In this document: positions 10,568 through 22,043 of the stretch, piece after piece
Layout of the letters: each line of letters begins with the position of its first letter
Numbering within the stretch: position 1 is the stretch's first letter
Assembly: GCA_024610705.1 (NCBI GenBank)
Contig: JANDEH010000010.1
Location: 47,176,017 to 47,240,016, forward strand
DNA: 64,000 bases
Reading direction: 5' to 3'
Source: Tetragnatha versicolor
Lineage: Eukaryota; Arthropoda; Arachnida; Araneae; Tetragnathidae
Position numbers and translations under genes: made by a program
The notes under the pieces: generated by a model
Databases searched by the model: none
The model's input: only the letters and a program-made list of their open reading frames with translations
Told to the model about the DNA's origin: nothing

Positions 10568-10716
10568 ATGGCAACTCTGCAGAGAAAAACCACCTTACGA
10601 GGAGTGTTTACCAAATCGGCTAATACGTTGGAAGAGCTTCCAAACCTAGCTGAAATTTCCTACAAATAGATAGTTTCCTTTGAAGAAAGAGGAAAAGGAA
10701 AAGCTAAAGCGCTTAC
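10568..10716 (+). pseudogene. gag-like fragment, left part (BEL/Pao or similar LTR element)
   Basis: The ATG at 10568 opens MATLQRKTTLRGVFTKSAN, resembling the N-terminus of LTR-retrotransposon Gag proteins of the BEL/Pao and related groups, and runs into LEELPNLAEIS. It is cut off by foldback element 1 starting at 10717. A related stretch on the far side (12755-12993) continues with a coiled-coil-like segment. Family assignment rests on general similarity only. Confidence 0.35.
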
Positions 10717-12652
10717 GGGTCAATCCATATCAAGTGATCCAGAAAAAGTAAATTTGGTCGCTCGACCATTTTATAATCGAATGATTTTTTGTGTGTTGAT
10801 TCTTATATCATTAGAGAGTCCAAAACCACAAATTTTATTTTTTTATCTTTATTTGAATTTTTATAGCAGCCATCGATGTTCTACGGAACAGCGATTGTAA
10901 GGGTTTACGTTAACTAGCGTTATTCCTAAATGGTTTAACTTAAATTCATGGAACAAAAGCCATTTAACTTAGAAAGATACCGGGTTTATGATGGTTGAAT
11001 CAAATATAAGGGGTATTGAGTCCCAAATAGAAAAAATCCCCCTTAAAAGTCGAGCTTTAAGATGGTCATTTTTCACTTTTCAAACGCATATTTTTGTTAA
11101 AGGAACTATTATTTTTCTATTTTTTTCTTGATGACTGTGTAGTATACTTCCTAAACTTTACTTTAAAAAAAATTTGACCTCGGTATACATTTATTTTTAG
11201 AGTTATGAACTTTCAAAATAGGATCATTTCAAAAAATTCACCACTTTGACCCTCAATATCTCTGGTGGAACAAAGTTTAAAAATCTGAAATTGTTACTGG
11301 TTAAACCTTTCTAGGGTATAATCCTGTTTTACAAAGGACTTCTTTGGTATTTGCTTACAAGTCGAGTTACAGTTCCTCGAAGTTGCCATAAAAACGCTCA
11401 ATTTAATGGTTTGAAAAGTGCAATTTTAGGTCAAATGCTCACCACTTTATTAATTACAATTAGGTTTATTTTTTTTTTCATTGCTTTTTTTTTCTGTGAG
11501 GTGACTTAAATTTCTGTATAAGTTATCAAAATCAGAGCAAATTGAAAACAGCTATGGAAACTCAGTGTTCTATGTGAGTACCACAAAAAATCTTTAAAAC
11601 AAAAACATATTTTTTTCCGTTCGTTCGTTCGATATTTCCTTTTTTATTTGGGCGCGAAAACACTAGAATCACAAATCATGCCCTGTGATGTCCCATCCAA
11701 TAGAAGCCCGTTTTCTGACAACGTGATTTTTTTGACGTTTTGACAAAAAAAAATTGAATTTTAAATTAACACATTTTTAAACTTAAAAAATCAGAAGTTT
11801 GGGGCTTTTAAACCATAATGTATCAAAAAAGTATAAAATCAAGCAAATCCCTAACTCATACAAATTTTTGTCAGAAATCAAAACCCTAAAAAAAGCAATG
11901 AAAAACCAAATAAACCTAATTGTAATTAATAAAGTGGTGAGCCTTCAAACTAAAATTGCTCCTTTCAAACCGTTAAATTGAGCTTTTTTCTGGCAACTTC
12001 GAAGACCTGTAATTCAACTTGTAAGCAAATACCAAAGACGGCATTTGTACTACAGGATTATACCCTAGAAAGGTTTAACCAGTAACAATTTCAGATTTTT
12101 AAACTTTGTTCCACCAGAGATATTGAGGGTCAAAGTGGTGAATTTTTTGAAATGATCCGATTTTGAGAGTTCATAACTCTAAAAATAAACGTATACCGAG
12201 GTTAAATTTTTTTAAAAGTAAAGTTTAGGAAGTATACTACACATTCCTCAAGAAGAAAATAGAAAAATAATAGTTCCTTTAACAAAAATATGCGTTTGAA
12301 AAGTGAAAAATGACCATCTTAAAGCTCGACTTTAAGAGGGATTTATTCTATTTGGGACTCAATAACCCTTATATTTGATTCAACCATCATAAAGCCTGTA
12401 TCTTTTCGAGTAAAATGGCTTTTGTTCCATGAATTTAAGTTAAATCATTTAGGAATAACGCTAGATAACGTAAACCCTTACAATCGCTGTTCCGTAGAAC
12501 ATCGATGGCTGCTATAAAAATTCAAATAAAGATAAAAAATTAAAATTTGTGGTTTTGGACTCTCTAATGATATAAGAATCAACACACAAAAAATCATTCG
12601 ATTATAAAATGGTCGAGCGACCACCTTTGGATCACTTGATATGGATTGACCC
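10717..12652. mobile_element. Foldback element 1: arms of about 765 bp, loop of about 405 bp
   Basis: The sequence from 10717 to about 11487 is the near-exact reverse complement of 11894-12652. The ends read GGGTCAATCCATATCAAGTG and its complement. A 4-bp TTAC flanks both sides (10713-10716 and 12653-12656), a plausible target duplication. The arms diverge at scattered single positions, so they are an old pair or accumulate changes independently. The loop contains dispersed repeat G. No transposase is encoded. It sits between two gag-like segments. Confidence 0.85.
11600..11875 (+). repeat. Dispersed repeat G, copy 1, in the loop of foldback element 1
   Basis: It matches 30950-31185 closely, including the blocks CCAATAGAAGCCCGTTTTCT and AAAAAGTATAAAATCAAGCA. 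In copy 2 the unit is bounded by short inverted ends (AATGAGGTATT and AATACCTCATT). Here those ends are missing, so this loop carries a truncated copy. Confidence 0.75.
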
Positions 12653-12754
12653 TTACGGAGTTCTTTGAAAAAATAGAAAGATTCTAAAAAATCAGAAAAA
12701 TTAACGAAGGAAATCTGGTAAAAGCGCAAGCCTGTAGAGCTAAGCAAAAACCAG

Positions 12755-12993
12755 GAAAACCTACCAACCAACCTAGCTGAATTTACGGAAGAAGATGTCT
12801 CTAATCATGAAACGGCATTTGAACAGCTAGCCGAAAAGTTAAAGCAATTAAGACGAGCTAAAGACGAATACTTGGAGGAACTACAAAAGGCAGCAACTAC
12901 GCAAGAGAACTACGACGCTGAATATTCTTCCTGGGAGAAATACGAAGATCGGTTCATCGGCTTAAAGGTGAAACCCAGCGCATATATTGATTG
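12755..12993 (+). pseudogene. gag-like fragment, right part (coiled coil)
   Basis: The plus strand reads NLAEFTEEDVSNHETAFEQL, then a strongly charged helical stretch with LKQLRRAKDEYLEELQKA, then YSSWEKYEDRFIGLK, and stops. It repeats the NLAE.. motif found just left of foldback element 1 and continues as the coiled-coil region of LTR-element Gag proteins does. It is truncated at 12993 and is followed by unassigned sequence to about 13220. Confidence 0.35.
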
Positions 12994-13224
12994 AATACCG
13001 TACAGCGCATGTATTGATGACCGCAGTGTCACAGTTAGTGCTTTTACTCAAAAATAATCTTTTTTGGCAACAGCTGGTTAACTCGGCTGCGTACCTTTTT
13101 TTTCGCTGCTCTTTATATTTACAATTTTTTTTCTTTATTTACTCTAATATATCGCTTTATTTTGGCTTGATAAGCTTGAATTAATGTAATGTCATTAGTA
13201 TACTATTTAGCTTCATATTTCAAA

Positions 13225-14110
13225 ATGTCGTCGTGTAAAAGCTCCAAGGTATGCAACAAGGAATTCGCCGCTATGGAAGACATCTTGATTTTCTCTGATG
13301 TCTGTGATGCTGGATTTCACCTCTCAATTCAATAAGCTTTCTAAGACAAATAAGGCAAAATGGTTATGCATGGCCTGCACTCAATCTACTAGCACAATGT
13401 CCCCGAACTCACCCAACCCTGTCACCACAACTATTCTAAAAAAAATCCATTAGCAAACCTCATGAATCGTAAATTTGATGAAGTCACATCTTCAATAGAA
13501 TTCAACAGTCAAGTTATTGAAAATTGTTGCACTTCAGAATGACAACAATGATCTGCTAGGTAGACAAGACCAGCTAAGGTCTGTGAATCGTAAGTTACAG
13601 GGAGAAGTCCACAATCTAAAGAAGGAAATCGATCTAAAACAGTACACCCGCCGTTGCAACATGGAGATTTCTGATCTTCCAGAGGCTGATAACGAAAATA
13701 TTTTGGAAGTCATCACTAAGATCCAGGATATCACTAAAATCAACCTTGTTGAAAACATCAATGTGGTGTGCATCGGGTTCCAAGATTTAACAAAGAGAAA
13801 CCTAAATCTATCATTTGCCAATTCAAATCGAACGCAATTCGAGATGATCTTTTAAAAAAAACTCCGTGCTTCTAACCTATCTGATCTTTCAGTAAATTCA
13901 AGATTTTCTGACTCGCCTGTGTATTTCTCAAAACATCTAGCACCCGAATTGAAGCAACTATTTTTCATGCACGTAATTTTAAGCGTGAGAAACAATATAA
14001 ATACTGTTGGACTGGAGATGGGCAAAGGGTTGAGTCATATTTGAACACTTCTAATAAGGTGGTTAATCTTCGGCATACGGAAGAATCTTGTAATTTTAAA
14101 CTAGATTGTT
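13225..14110 (+). pseudogene. Non-LTR retrotransposon ORF1-like protein (PHD-like plus coiled coil and L1-ORF1-type domain)
   Basis: The ATG at 13225 begins a Cys-rich stretch with a DVCDAGFHL motif, like the PHD-type finger at the start of some CR1/L2-group ORF1 proteins. After several stops a clean frame at 13517-13855 reads as a coiled coil (LRSVNRKLQGEVHNLKKEI), then QYTRRCNMEISDLPE, the 'QYSRRxNLxIxGxPE' signature of Transposase_22/L1-ORF1-like proteins. Beyond a frameshift the C-terminal block continues (SPVYFSKHLAPELKQLFF, then YKYCWTGDGQ). ORF1 proteins bind RNA as trimers. A second, poorer copy lies at 27858-28513. Confidence 0.6.
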
Positions 14111-14149
14111 TACAAAAAAATAAATGCTGAGCAAAGAGAATTCATTATA

Positions 14150-15735
14150 AAATCATTTAATATAATCGCTAACAAAGAGCAACAATATGAATATTTGTGT
14201 GGACTCATCTCAGCAAATAGAGTAACAAGGCGCCGACCGGAAACCAATGAAAAAAAATGGCAACGAAGCAACATTTAAGTATAAAATTAAAGTTTAGCTA
14301 CAGGAATATGTAAATTGTAAGAAGGCATTTTGTTCTTTGCATGGAGTATCAAAATTTAGGGTGGAAAGGCTATGCACCCATTTAAAGAGTAACATAAACA
14401 GTCCAAGAGATCTCAGGGGCAAACATTCTAATGGACCAAATAAAATTCCTCTAGAAATTGTTTAGCAAATTCACGACCATATAAATAGTTTTCCTTGACG
14501 TGTACCCCACTATACCCGAAAAGACAATATTAACCGTAAATACCTCAGTCCCGAATTAAATGTTAAAAGAATTTACAACTTATACTTAGAAAAATATGAG
14601 CCAAATTATTTGCAAAACATTGGTGAAGGTTCTGACATCAAACCTCTGGTCAGTTACGACTTTTTTCATAGACAATCCGCAACCAAACATAATTTATCTT
14701 TTGGCCAGCCAAAATCCGACACTTGCCAAAAGGGTGACGAGGAAATCGACTCGACTCTATCTTTGCATCTTATAGACAGGACAGATATGGAGATGCAAAA
14801 CAACAACTTATAACCCAAAGAAAGACATCAAGCTGAAGCCGAAATTTTTTACAAATTATTGAAAGGAAAAACCGAAGAGGCTAAACGGGATCCAAAAACT
14901 GAAACAACATTTTTTCTTTTCTGTTTGGCAAAGTATTTAAATAAATAAATATGTTTCTATTTTCAACAAAATTTGCCTGTCCCTGTGGTTCCTTCAGGGT
15001 ATTTATTTTATATGCGCCAGATGTGGGTGTAACCCTTTTGTATTCATGTCGGCAGTACTGGTAAAAGTTTTTTCTTTACCTATGACGAAATAAATGGAAG
15101 AAAATCCCAAAATGAAGTTCTCATGCCTGTATCATTTTTTATCAACTCATTTAAAGGTTGAAGCAAAGAATTTGAATATATTCAGCGATAATTGTGCTTC
15201 TCAAAACAAAAACATAGTTTTGACTTTCTTTTACCATACTCTGGTTGGAAAGAATAGATTTGAAAAAATCGTTCATAGGTACCCGGAACCTGGGCATAGT
15301 TTTATGCCCTGTGATCGCTCTTTTGGTCTTGTCGAAAAAGAAAAGAGAAAAATAAAACGTCTGACCTCAAGATTGGAGCTTGGTGATAAAAAGAACTTCT
15401 CAAAATTTCGTGGTCACAACTTTCAAAAGGGAAAATTTCATTAATTTAAAAAAAATTTTGAAAGTACATGAGAAACCCTTTCTATCCAGTCAAAGAACCG
15501 AATGAAAAATTCACGATAAGTACCGTGAATTAGAATTCAGAAAATCATTCACGGAGGGTATCACAGTATTCAAAAATGCTTCAACTGTTTCAAGTGACTT
15601 TTAAGTTAAGATGAAATATAATTCTCGATTTTCTCTACCAAGTTCTGAAAGTTATCCATTGTACAAAGAAAACCTTAAGTTAAATAAAGCAAAACTGAAT
15701 GACATCTTAAAATTACAAAGAAATATTTGCCTTTA
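14150..15735 (+). pseudogene. DUF7869-type transposon protein, broken into several frames
   Basis: Segments in order: CKKAFCSLHGVSKFRVERL (about 14320), SPRDLRGKHSNGPNKIP (about 14405), YLSPELNVKRIYNLYLEKYE (about 14540), FNLSFG-like HNLSFGQPKSDTC (about 14690), then a frame at 15094-15444 with NLNIFSDNCASQNKN, YPEPGHSFMPCDRSFG and VEKEKRK. This series of motifs matches the DUF7869-containing proteins that are abundant as repeats in arthropod and cnidarian genomes, thought to be transposase-derived. The C-terminus is interrupted at a TA by foldback element 2 (15738-18565); sequence right of that insertion may continue it. Confidence 0.65.
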
Positions 15736-15737
15736 TA

Positions 15738-18565
15738 GTCCAGGCAACGAAGGGTTATAGAGGGAAGTTCTTGGAACACAATTTTTGACTTTAGAACTTT
15801 GTTTGGACTAGTTTGGAGGTGAACATATCAAATGTCCCCGACCCTAGCCCCTGAGCTTAATGTAGGGGGGGCGTTTAAAAGTCTCATTTTTCAGTTTTTG
15901 GCTTATTACTCTTAGAAAATGGATCCCCACAAAAAAGTTTCAATTATCTTTTTTAAAGTAGATAAAATTACCAACAATTTAAGACCATTCCCAGGTTTAT
16001 AGGTCCAATAGATCCTGAGTTACATCTCTTCAAAAATGGAAAATTTGTTAAAAAAGTTCGAAAAATTGAGTAAAATTCGTATTTAAAGCAATTTATTGGC
16101 TATATTATACTTCTAAGAGTGAAGTAAGGGCTAAAACCTTATAACACAATTATTTAGCTTTAATTTAAGCCCTGAACCAGTTCTTACGCTATCTGAAAAA
16201 AAAAAAACAAAAATAGGATTTTCCCAGAAAGGGGACCTAGAGGTTTGAGAGTACAGTAAAAGAGAAGAAAGGTGGTATAAATTAATATACCAATATTGAA
16301 AACAGTATTTATTTGTTTGAAGTATTCCATTTTTACCTTATAAAATTTATTAATTACCTATTTCTTAATTATTAGTTATTTTCAATTTAATTAATTTTTT
16401 GTTCTGTATTTATTGAATTTAAAAAATGATCGTCATATTTTTTGAATTTTGCATACTTGTCATGTATAAATTACAGCTTATAACATTTAGGAGGCATAGG
16501 TTCATGTTGGTATAACGGTTAAGAGGAAATTTCGAGAGGCTTTTGTCCCCTCAAAAAGGAACAGATAGGGCTATGTTGGTGTAAAAAAGGAAGAACACTG
16601 AAAAAACAGCAGGCTTGTAGGAATACAGTAAAAGAGAAGAAAAGTCGTAAAACATAAAGGACATGACCACTCTATACAAAATGAAAGCTGATTAAATTTG
16701 CCTTAAGTTTTACATCAGTACAAGTGTAGGCCCGATGACCAGGTTCCTCACACTTAATTAAAGAATATCTAGACATGGGAAAATATTTTGCTATAACCAT
16801 GTTTGGGCATATAGGATAGGCATTGTGATTGTTTTACAAAACAACCGTTTAGTGAAAACAAAGTTTATTGGCATTGAAAAGTAAACATAATACATTACAA
16901 TATAGTAGGTATCATTCAGTTAATTTCTTGCTCTCTTAGGGCGGGGAGGACCTTGATCCTCGATTTTGTTTTCATCTTCTGTATCATCCTCTCCATCGGA
17001 TCCCTGTAGGGAAACAGTTAGAGGATCCTCCTGTTCTTCTTCACTTTCGGAGTCAATTTGAGAGACCCCTTTCAGGCAGTTCCCCTGGCAGTTTTGGCAT
17101 GCTGGGGAACATTTGAGGCTTGCCTTTTTACAACCACACTTCGCGCTGGCACAGTCTTTCACGCATCGGCAGAAAATTGTTTTTAGGATATCGTCCGGTG
17201 CAGCTGCTAATTCACTATGCACTGGGACCAGGCAGTTATTCTCCATCTTCCATCCATACATCTAATTCCAGCCCGAATTACAAATTTGGGGGGGCCAGGA
17301 CAAAAGACTCACTTGGGGCCTCTGACATGTCTTAAAGTAAAATTTAAATTTATTAGACTTGGAATATCACAGCACAGACGACATTTAATTTACAGAAGAA
17401 TATTAAATTTAAGTAAAAATGCTAGAGGGTTTCAATATGTTCAGCAAGGAATCGAATCGGAATGGCGCTCCCGGGAAAAATCAAAACATGAACAGCATCA
17501 AAAAAGTTATAGAGTAAGAACTTTTGATCTCACAGACTTGGTTCAGGGCTTAAATTAAAGTTAAATAATCAGCTTTCATTTTGTATAGAGTGGTCATGTC
17601 TTTCATGTTTTACGACTTTTCTTCTCTTTTACTGTATTCCTACAAACCTGTAGCCTGCTGTTTTTTCAGTGTTCTTCCTTTTTTATACCAACATAGCCCT
17701 ATCCGTTCCTTTTTGAGGGGACAAAAGCCTCTCGAAATTTCCTCTTAACTGTTATACCAACATGAACCTATGCCTCCTAAATGTTATAAGCTGTAATTTA
17801 TATATGAAAAGTATGCAAAATTCATAAATATGACGATAATTTTTTAAATTCAATAAATATAGAACAAAAAATTAATTAAATTGAAAATAACTAATAATTA
17901 AGAAATAGGTAATTAATAAATTTTATAAGGTAAAAATGGAATACTTCAAACAAATAAATACTGTTTTCAATATTGGTATATTAATTTATACTACCACTTT
18001 TCTTCTCTTTTACTGTACTCTCAAACCTCTAGGTCCCCTTTCTGGGAAAATCCCATTTTCCCTATTTTTGTTTTTTTTTTCAGATAGCGTAAGAACTATT
18101 GATCTCGCAGACTTGGTTCAGGTTTTAAATTAAAGCTAAATAATTGTGTTATAAGGTGATAGCCCTTACTTCACTCTTAGAAGTGTAATATAGCCAATAA
18201 ATTGCTTTAAATACGAATTTTACTCAATTTTTCGAACTTTTTTAACAAATTTTCCATTTTTGAAGAGATGTAACTCGGGATCTATTGGACCTATAAACCT
18301 GGGAATGGTCTTAAATTGTTGGTAATTTTATCTACTTTAAAAAAGATAATTGAAACTTTTTCGTGGGGATGCATTTTCTAAGAGTAATAAGCCAAAAACT
18401 GAAAAATGAGACTTTTAAACGCCCCCCCTACATTAAGCTCAGGGGCTAGGGTCAGGGACTTTTGATATGTTTACCTCCAAGCAAGTCCAAACAAAGTTGT
18501 AAAGTCAAAAATTGTGTTCCAAGAACTTCCCTCTACACCCTTTTTTGAGCATTCGTTGCCTGGAC
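15738..18565. mobile_element. Foldback element 2: arms of about 960-1000 bp around a loop with a CXC ORF
   Basis: The left arm (15738-16694) is the reverse complement of the right arm (17567-18565), with scattered mismatches and a small indel near the outer end. Ends read GTCCAGGCAACGAA and complement, flanked by TA on both sides (15736-15737 and 18566-18567). The 870-bp loop is unique and carries a Cys-rich ORF on the minus strand. A roughly 50-bp piece (GACTTGGTTCAGG..TTAAATTAAAG) occurs at the loop edge (about 17516-17566) and again inside each arm, showing an internal duplication. Confidence 0.85.
16920..17261 (-). CDS. CXC (tesmin/TSO1-like) domain protein fragment carried in the foldback loop
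   Basis: The 113-residue frame opens MYGWKMENNCLVPVHSEL, followed by APDDILKTIFCRCVKDC, then the repeated-Cys block ending CSPACQNCQGNC. This 'C.C...C...KCGCKKA.LKCSPAC..C.G.C' pattern is a CXC domain, which binds zinc and DNA. The C-terminal half is acidic (SESEEEQEDP, DGEDDTEDE) and ends in a basic PRPKRARN. Proteins with this arrangement are common in repeat-rich arthropod genomes as the C-terminal part of larger transposon or repeat-associated proteins. The frame lacks its N-terminal partner here; a stop lies just upstream in the same frame. Best read as a captured 3' exon. Confidence 0.6.
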   Translation of the reverse strand: MYGWKMENNCLVPVHSELAAAPDDILKTIFCRCVKDCASAKCGCKKASLKCSPACQNCQGNCLKGVSQIDSESEEEQEDPLTVSLQGSDGEDDTEDENKIEDQGPPRPKRARN

Positions 18566-18680
18566 TATTATCAGATTTTGAATTTTATAAAACCATTAAT
18601 TCAAATGCAAGGGAAAATGACTCTTTGACAACGAAGCACTTTTCGAATAAAAAAATGCGTGATTATGTTATTTGTTACTA
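18566..18680 (+). pseudogene. Possible C-terminal remainder of the DUF7869-type protein
   Basis: Directly right of foldback element 2 the strand reads LSDFEFYKTINSNA in one frame, which resembles the '..FY..L' end of DUF7869 proteins (IPPxxHxFYxxL). If the foldback and one TA are removed, it adjoins the KLQRNICLY stretch on the left, needing one frameshift. Tentative. Confidence 0.3.
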
Positions 18681-18689
18681 ACTTATACA

Positions 18690-19140
18690 GTTTATTTGTA
18701 AATACTGTATAAAAATATTAAGTAATTAAAATTAAAAATTGTGCAAAATACTCAATAAAAGAATTTATCCAATGTTATGAGTTATTATGATTTTTTACAC
18801 TATCTTTGATTGCCATGTGTTGTCTTCCTTTTTTTAGTGTTTTCTTTTAGATCTTAGATTTCTTTTTTCCCATATTTGATGCCCTGTGACCTTTTCTAAT
18901 TAGAATGCTCTAAAGACAAAATGTATTGTCAAAATCCCCAGACCATCGAGTAACTGAAACGTTATATCTGTACTGCATCGGCTACTATTCTAATTGCGAC
19001 ATTTTCACCGTCCTCTAGGCAGGATACAAGAAACCGCATATTTGCTAGGGAGAAACCATCAGACTAAATCAATTTGTGATTTTTCAACTTATACTACAAG
19101 ACAATATGTACCAAAAAATTAAGATTAATATTTTTCATAA
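18690..19140. other. No gene recognised
   Basis: AT-rich sequence with no open frame of note and no clear element ends. Confidence 0.4.
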
Positions 19141-19144
19141 TTCC

Positions 19145-20166
19145 AGACGGTGGCGGATCCAGGATTAGGTTTTTGAAGGGGGCTAAGAATTTTCATAATC
19201 CAATTGAATCTTCTTGTTAACCCCTAGACGCCCCAAATTTTTCATTCGATTCAATGGTAATCTCGGGCGGCTTAGGTTTGAAAGGGTTAATGGTAATACT
19301 GAAAAGGTAGTGAATTATCCTACTCCAACCACAAGAAGGGGGTCTGGGGTTCCTCCCCCAGTAATTTTTTGGAAATTTAAGTAAAAAACCCCACTTTTTC
19401 AACTCGTTTTAGTACGCCTTATCCGAATTTCGGATATAGATTTTTTGCGTTTTGACAAACTTAGTAAAATATTAGACGTTTTGGGGGGGCTCCAACCCGA
19501 AAGCCCCCCCCCGTGTCACTGATTCCATACCAGGAGAGTCCAAACTACGGGCCACGGATACCTTTCTATCTAAGAAATCACGAGTGGAAGAGAGGTCTAT
19601 TAGTGTTACATTAATTTAAATTGACTCCTATGGAGTATTTTAAATCAGATATTTTTATCTCTGTAATGTATTGCAGCCTGTTTTGTTTAGTTGTGTTTTT
19701 ATCTGTTAAATTTTAACCAAAAGGAATTTACTGTATCAAGTTTACAATGTATGATGGAGATGAAAGATCGAAAGACCTAGTTTTGCTCCAATAAAATATT
19801 ATTTATCTAAGAAAAAAATAAGGATACAAGGTGTACTAAAATAAAAGATCCAAGACTAAGGGTACCAAAATGAGTTAAAACCCTATTTTCTACGGTCAAA
19901 TTTCCAAATATTTTCTGGGGAAGGACCCCCAGTCCCTCTTTATGTACTTCGAACTCAATCATATTACTTTTCACACATATTAAGTTCGCCAAATTGAGAG
20001 TACAACCTAAAAATGCATTTAAAAGTTACATCAAATATAAATCAGAGGGGCTAGGGGGGGGTTAATTTTCCATTCCGGTTTGAAATCTAGCTTTGGGCCT
20101 GATAATGACTTGTTTTTTTAGAAGATATTTGGGCCCCTCCCGAAATAAAGTTTTATATACGTCACT
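19145..20166. mobile_element. Decayed hAT-like element with GGATCCAGG end
   Basis: The left side reads GGTGGCGGATCCAGGATTAG, close to the hAT ends near 25755. Toward the right, GGGCCCCTCCCGAAATAAAG followed by ACGTCACTG resembles a hAT right end and is similar to 63400-63425 in the hAT at 60-63.7 kb. In between are G/C-run blocks of the type CTGGGG..CCCCCAG typical of the hAT elements in this window. No matching 8-bp duplication was found, so the borders are uncertain and more than one element may be present. Confidence 0.45.
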
Positions 20167-20304
20167 GAGAGCCAAGATACTAAAACTGTTTACTGAGAAG
20201 ATTACCATTTAAAACTATTTTTCAACGATTCGTGACATACGCGTTTGCATATTTTAAATTTGAAAGTTTTTTTTAAATGCATGTTTCTTTTTCTCTTTTG
20301 TAAA

Positions 20305-20780
20305 TAAAAATATATTCAAATATAAAAAGCAGAACAAAAATATCTACAAAACAATAGTTCAAGTAATTTTACTATATGGTGCTGAAACTTGATCTCTACG
20401 AAGAGCAGACATTCAAAAACTAGAAGTTTTCTAAAATGTTTGTCTAAGGGGAAAATCTTTAAAATATTTTGGCCTCTTAAGATCAGAAATGAAGTAATTT
20501 TGGAAAAAGCCAACATCACAACAATAGAAGATTAAATAAATAAAAGGCGGCAGTGGACTGACACCTTTTAAGACCACCCAGTGAGAAATTGGCGCATGTC
20601 TCGCTCTCCTGGGCTCATGATGGCAGGAGGAAAAGAGGAAGACCTAAGACGAAATGGCAGAGACAGATGCTGGCAGATTTCAAGGTTGGAATAGGTGGAC
20701 TTGGAAGAAGCCAGATCCAGGACCAAAAACCGGCCTTATGCGCCATACGGCGTGAAGAGCTTGAGTGAGTGAGTGAAATA
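20305..20780 (+). pseudogene. 3' end of a non-LTR retrotransposon with (GTGA)n tail
   Basis: Across broken frames the strand reads IYKTIVQVILLYGAET, RRADIQKLEVF, CLRGKIFKIFW and, after more breaks, GGKRGRPKTKWQRQMLADF. This is the 'LLYGAETW..LRR....GRPK..W' C-terminal region of many LINE reverse transcriptases. It ends in tandem GAGTGAGTGAGTG before AAATAAA, a short-repeat tail in place of poly(A). Strongly 5'-truncated. Confidence 0.7.
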
Positions 20781-21119
20781 AAAATAATAATTGTGATTTG
20801 ATTGTCAGGTTTTTACATCAAACAAATGTGAAACACCCACGGGTCTCGACATTGAGTACGTAGTTGGCCCTCAAACGGCTGTGTAATAGTTAATGCGGCC
20901 CTCGGGCTGAAAAGCTTAAACTAAAACTTCTGCCACACTGCCACACACATTTTTAAAATTGAAGAAATAAGGGAAAGTCGTCTTAAGTTAGCCTCCAACT
21001 CTTTTCAAAACCTTAAATTTCGAACTGGTATTCAAGCTTCCCTCATAGCCGTCCCAAATTTATCATAATTATTTAATGGCAATATTAGGCGGTTAAGGAC
21101 TGAAATTGTTAAAGGGATA
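20781..21119. other. Remnant of a hAT-like MITE end
   Basis: GTTGGCCCTCAAACGGCTG and, nearby, GCGGCCCTCGGGCTG are hAT-terminus-like. They have weak counterparts at about 19535 and 9800. The unit may have been split by the LINE fragment at 20305-20780. Confidence 0.3.
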
Positions 21120-21430
21120 TAGGGTGTTTCACAAAGAGCCCCCGATTTTAAAAATTAATAACAAAAAAGTGAAAAGAAAAATACGCCGTCGGCGGCATCC
21201 TACTTAAAAGATCAAAGAATTTTCGTACACAAATTTTTGAAAATTCGTAGTTCTCCAGTCAATTTATAGATGGAAGCACTGCTTCATTTGATGTTTAGGG
21301 AAAGCTATCCTCAAATTCCTTATTTTCGTTTGTCATAGGGAAATCAAATTTTGGGAAAGAATCGATTCATGAATCGAATTAGAATCAAATAACTTGAAAT
21401 CGAACCCTCGTTTTCCAGTCCGCAGCTCTA

Positions 21431-21550
21431 GTAGCACAGCTCATTCCAAATAGGTGATGTTTTTATATAACTGATGCAACTAGAAGTAAACGAAATTTGG
21501 CCATACATGACAAAAATTGGACGCATCTTGAACGTTTGTGCTGCTTGGGA
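21431..21550 (+). repeat. Dispersed repeat H, copy 2
   Basis: Starts GTAGCACAGCTC and ends GTTTGTGCTGCTTGGG, containing the CAACTAGAAGTAAACGAAAT core. It lies immediately inside the left terminus of the mariner relative. Confidence 0.75.
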
Positions 21551-21753
21551 GAAACGGCTCTCAGCCAATTTTAAAGATTAGATCACACTAATTTAGGAAC
21601 ATCAATTAATTAAGTTATAATCTAGGTTAAATTTCGTAGTACTATTTCGTTATCTATCCCATAAAAAGTTACATTTTTAAAAGATAATCAGTGGATAGAG
21701 TTCAAATTTATTAACCTCTGAGATACAGAAATTTCGACATTTTAACTTCTAAC

Positions 21754-22043
21754 TGGCCGAGTGGTTAGCGTGTCTGACTGCGAAGCCGTACGTCCGGGGT
21801 TCGAATCCCCGTTTGGCATGGATGTTAATTTCTGTCCTTGTGTGATGAATGAATGTGGCCCCCCTGTAAAAAGGGGTTGTGCCAGTAAATGTGTGTGTGG
21901 CGCGGGTAACAGTACCTCACCTCCGTGGCTTCGGTCCACAGGTGCTCGCTGGGTAACGCTAAGTAGGTACTTCTCAGGGCATTTCAGTGGTTAAAGGATA
22001 ATGTCCTAGTACCCGCCCATTAGAAAAAAAAAAAAAAAAAAAA
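21754..22043 (+). mobile_element. tRNA-derived SINE with 17-bp target duplication
   Basis: The head looks like a tRNA: an A-box-like TGGCCGAGTGG and a B-box GGTTCGAATCC about 40 bp later, which together make an internal pol III promoter. A roughly 200-bp unrelated body follows and the element ends in a run of about 20 A. ACATTTTAACTTCTAAC is repeated exactly at 21737-21753 and 22044-22060. The intact duplication and long poly(A) indicate a recent insertion. It has no coding capacity and would depend on a LINE. Confidence 0.93.

Noticed and set aside
17217..17558. 113-codon plus-strand frame overlapping the CXC ORF
   Set aside because: It is antisense to the clear CXC pattern and its 3' half is arm-like repeat sequence of the foldback.
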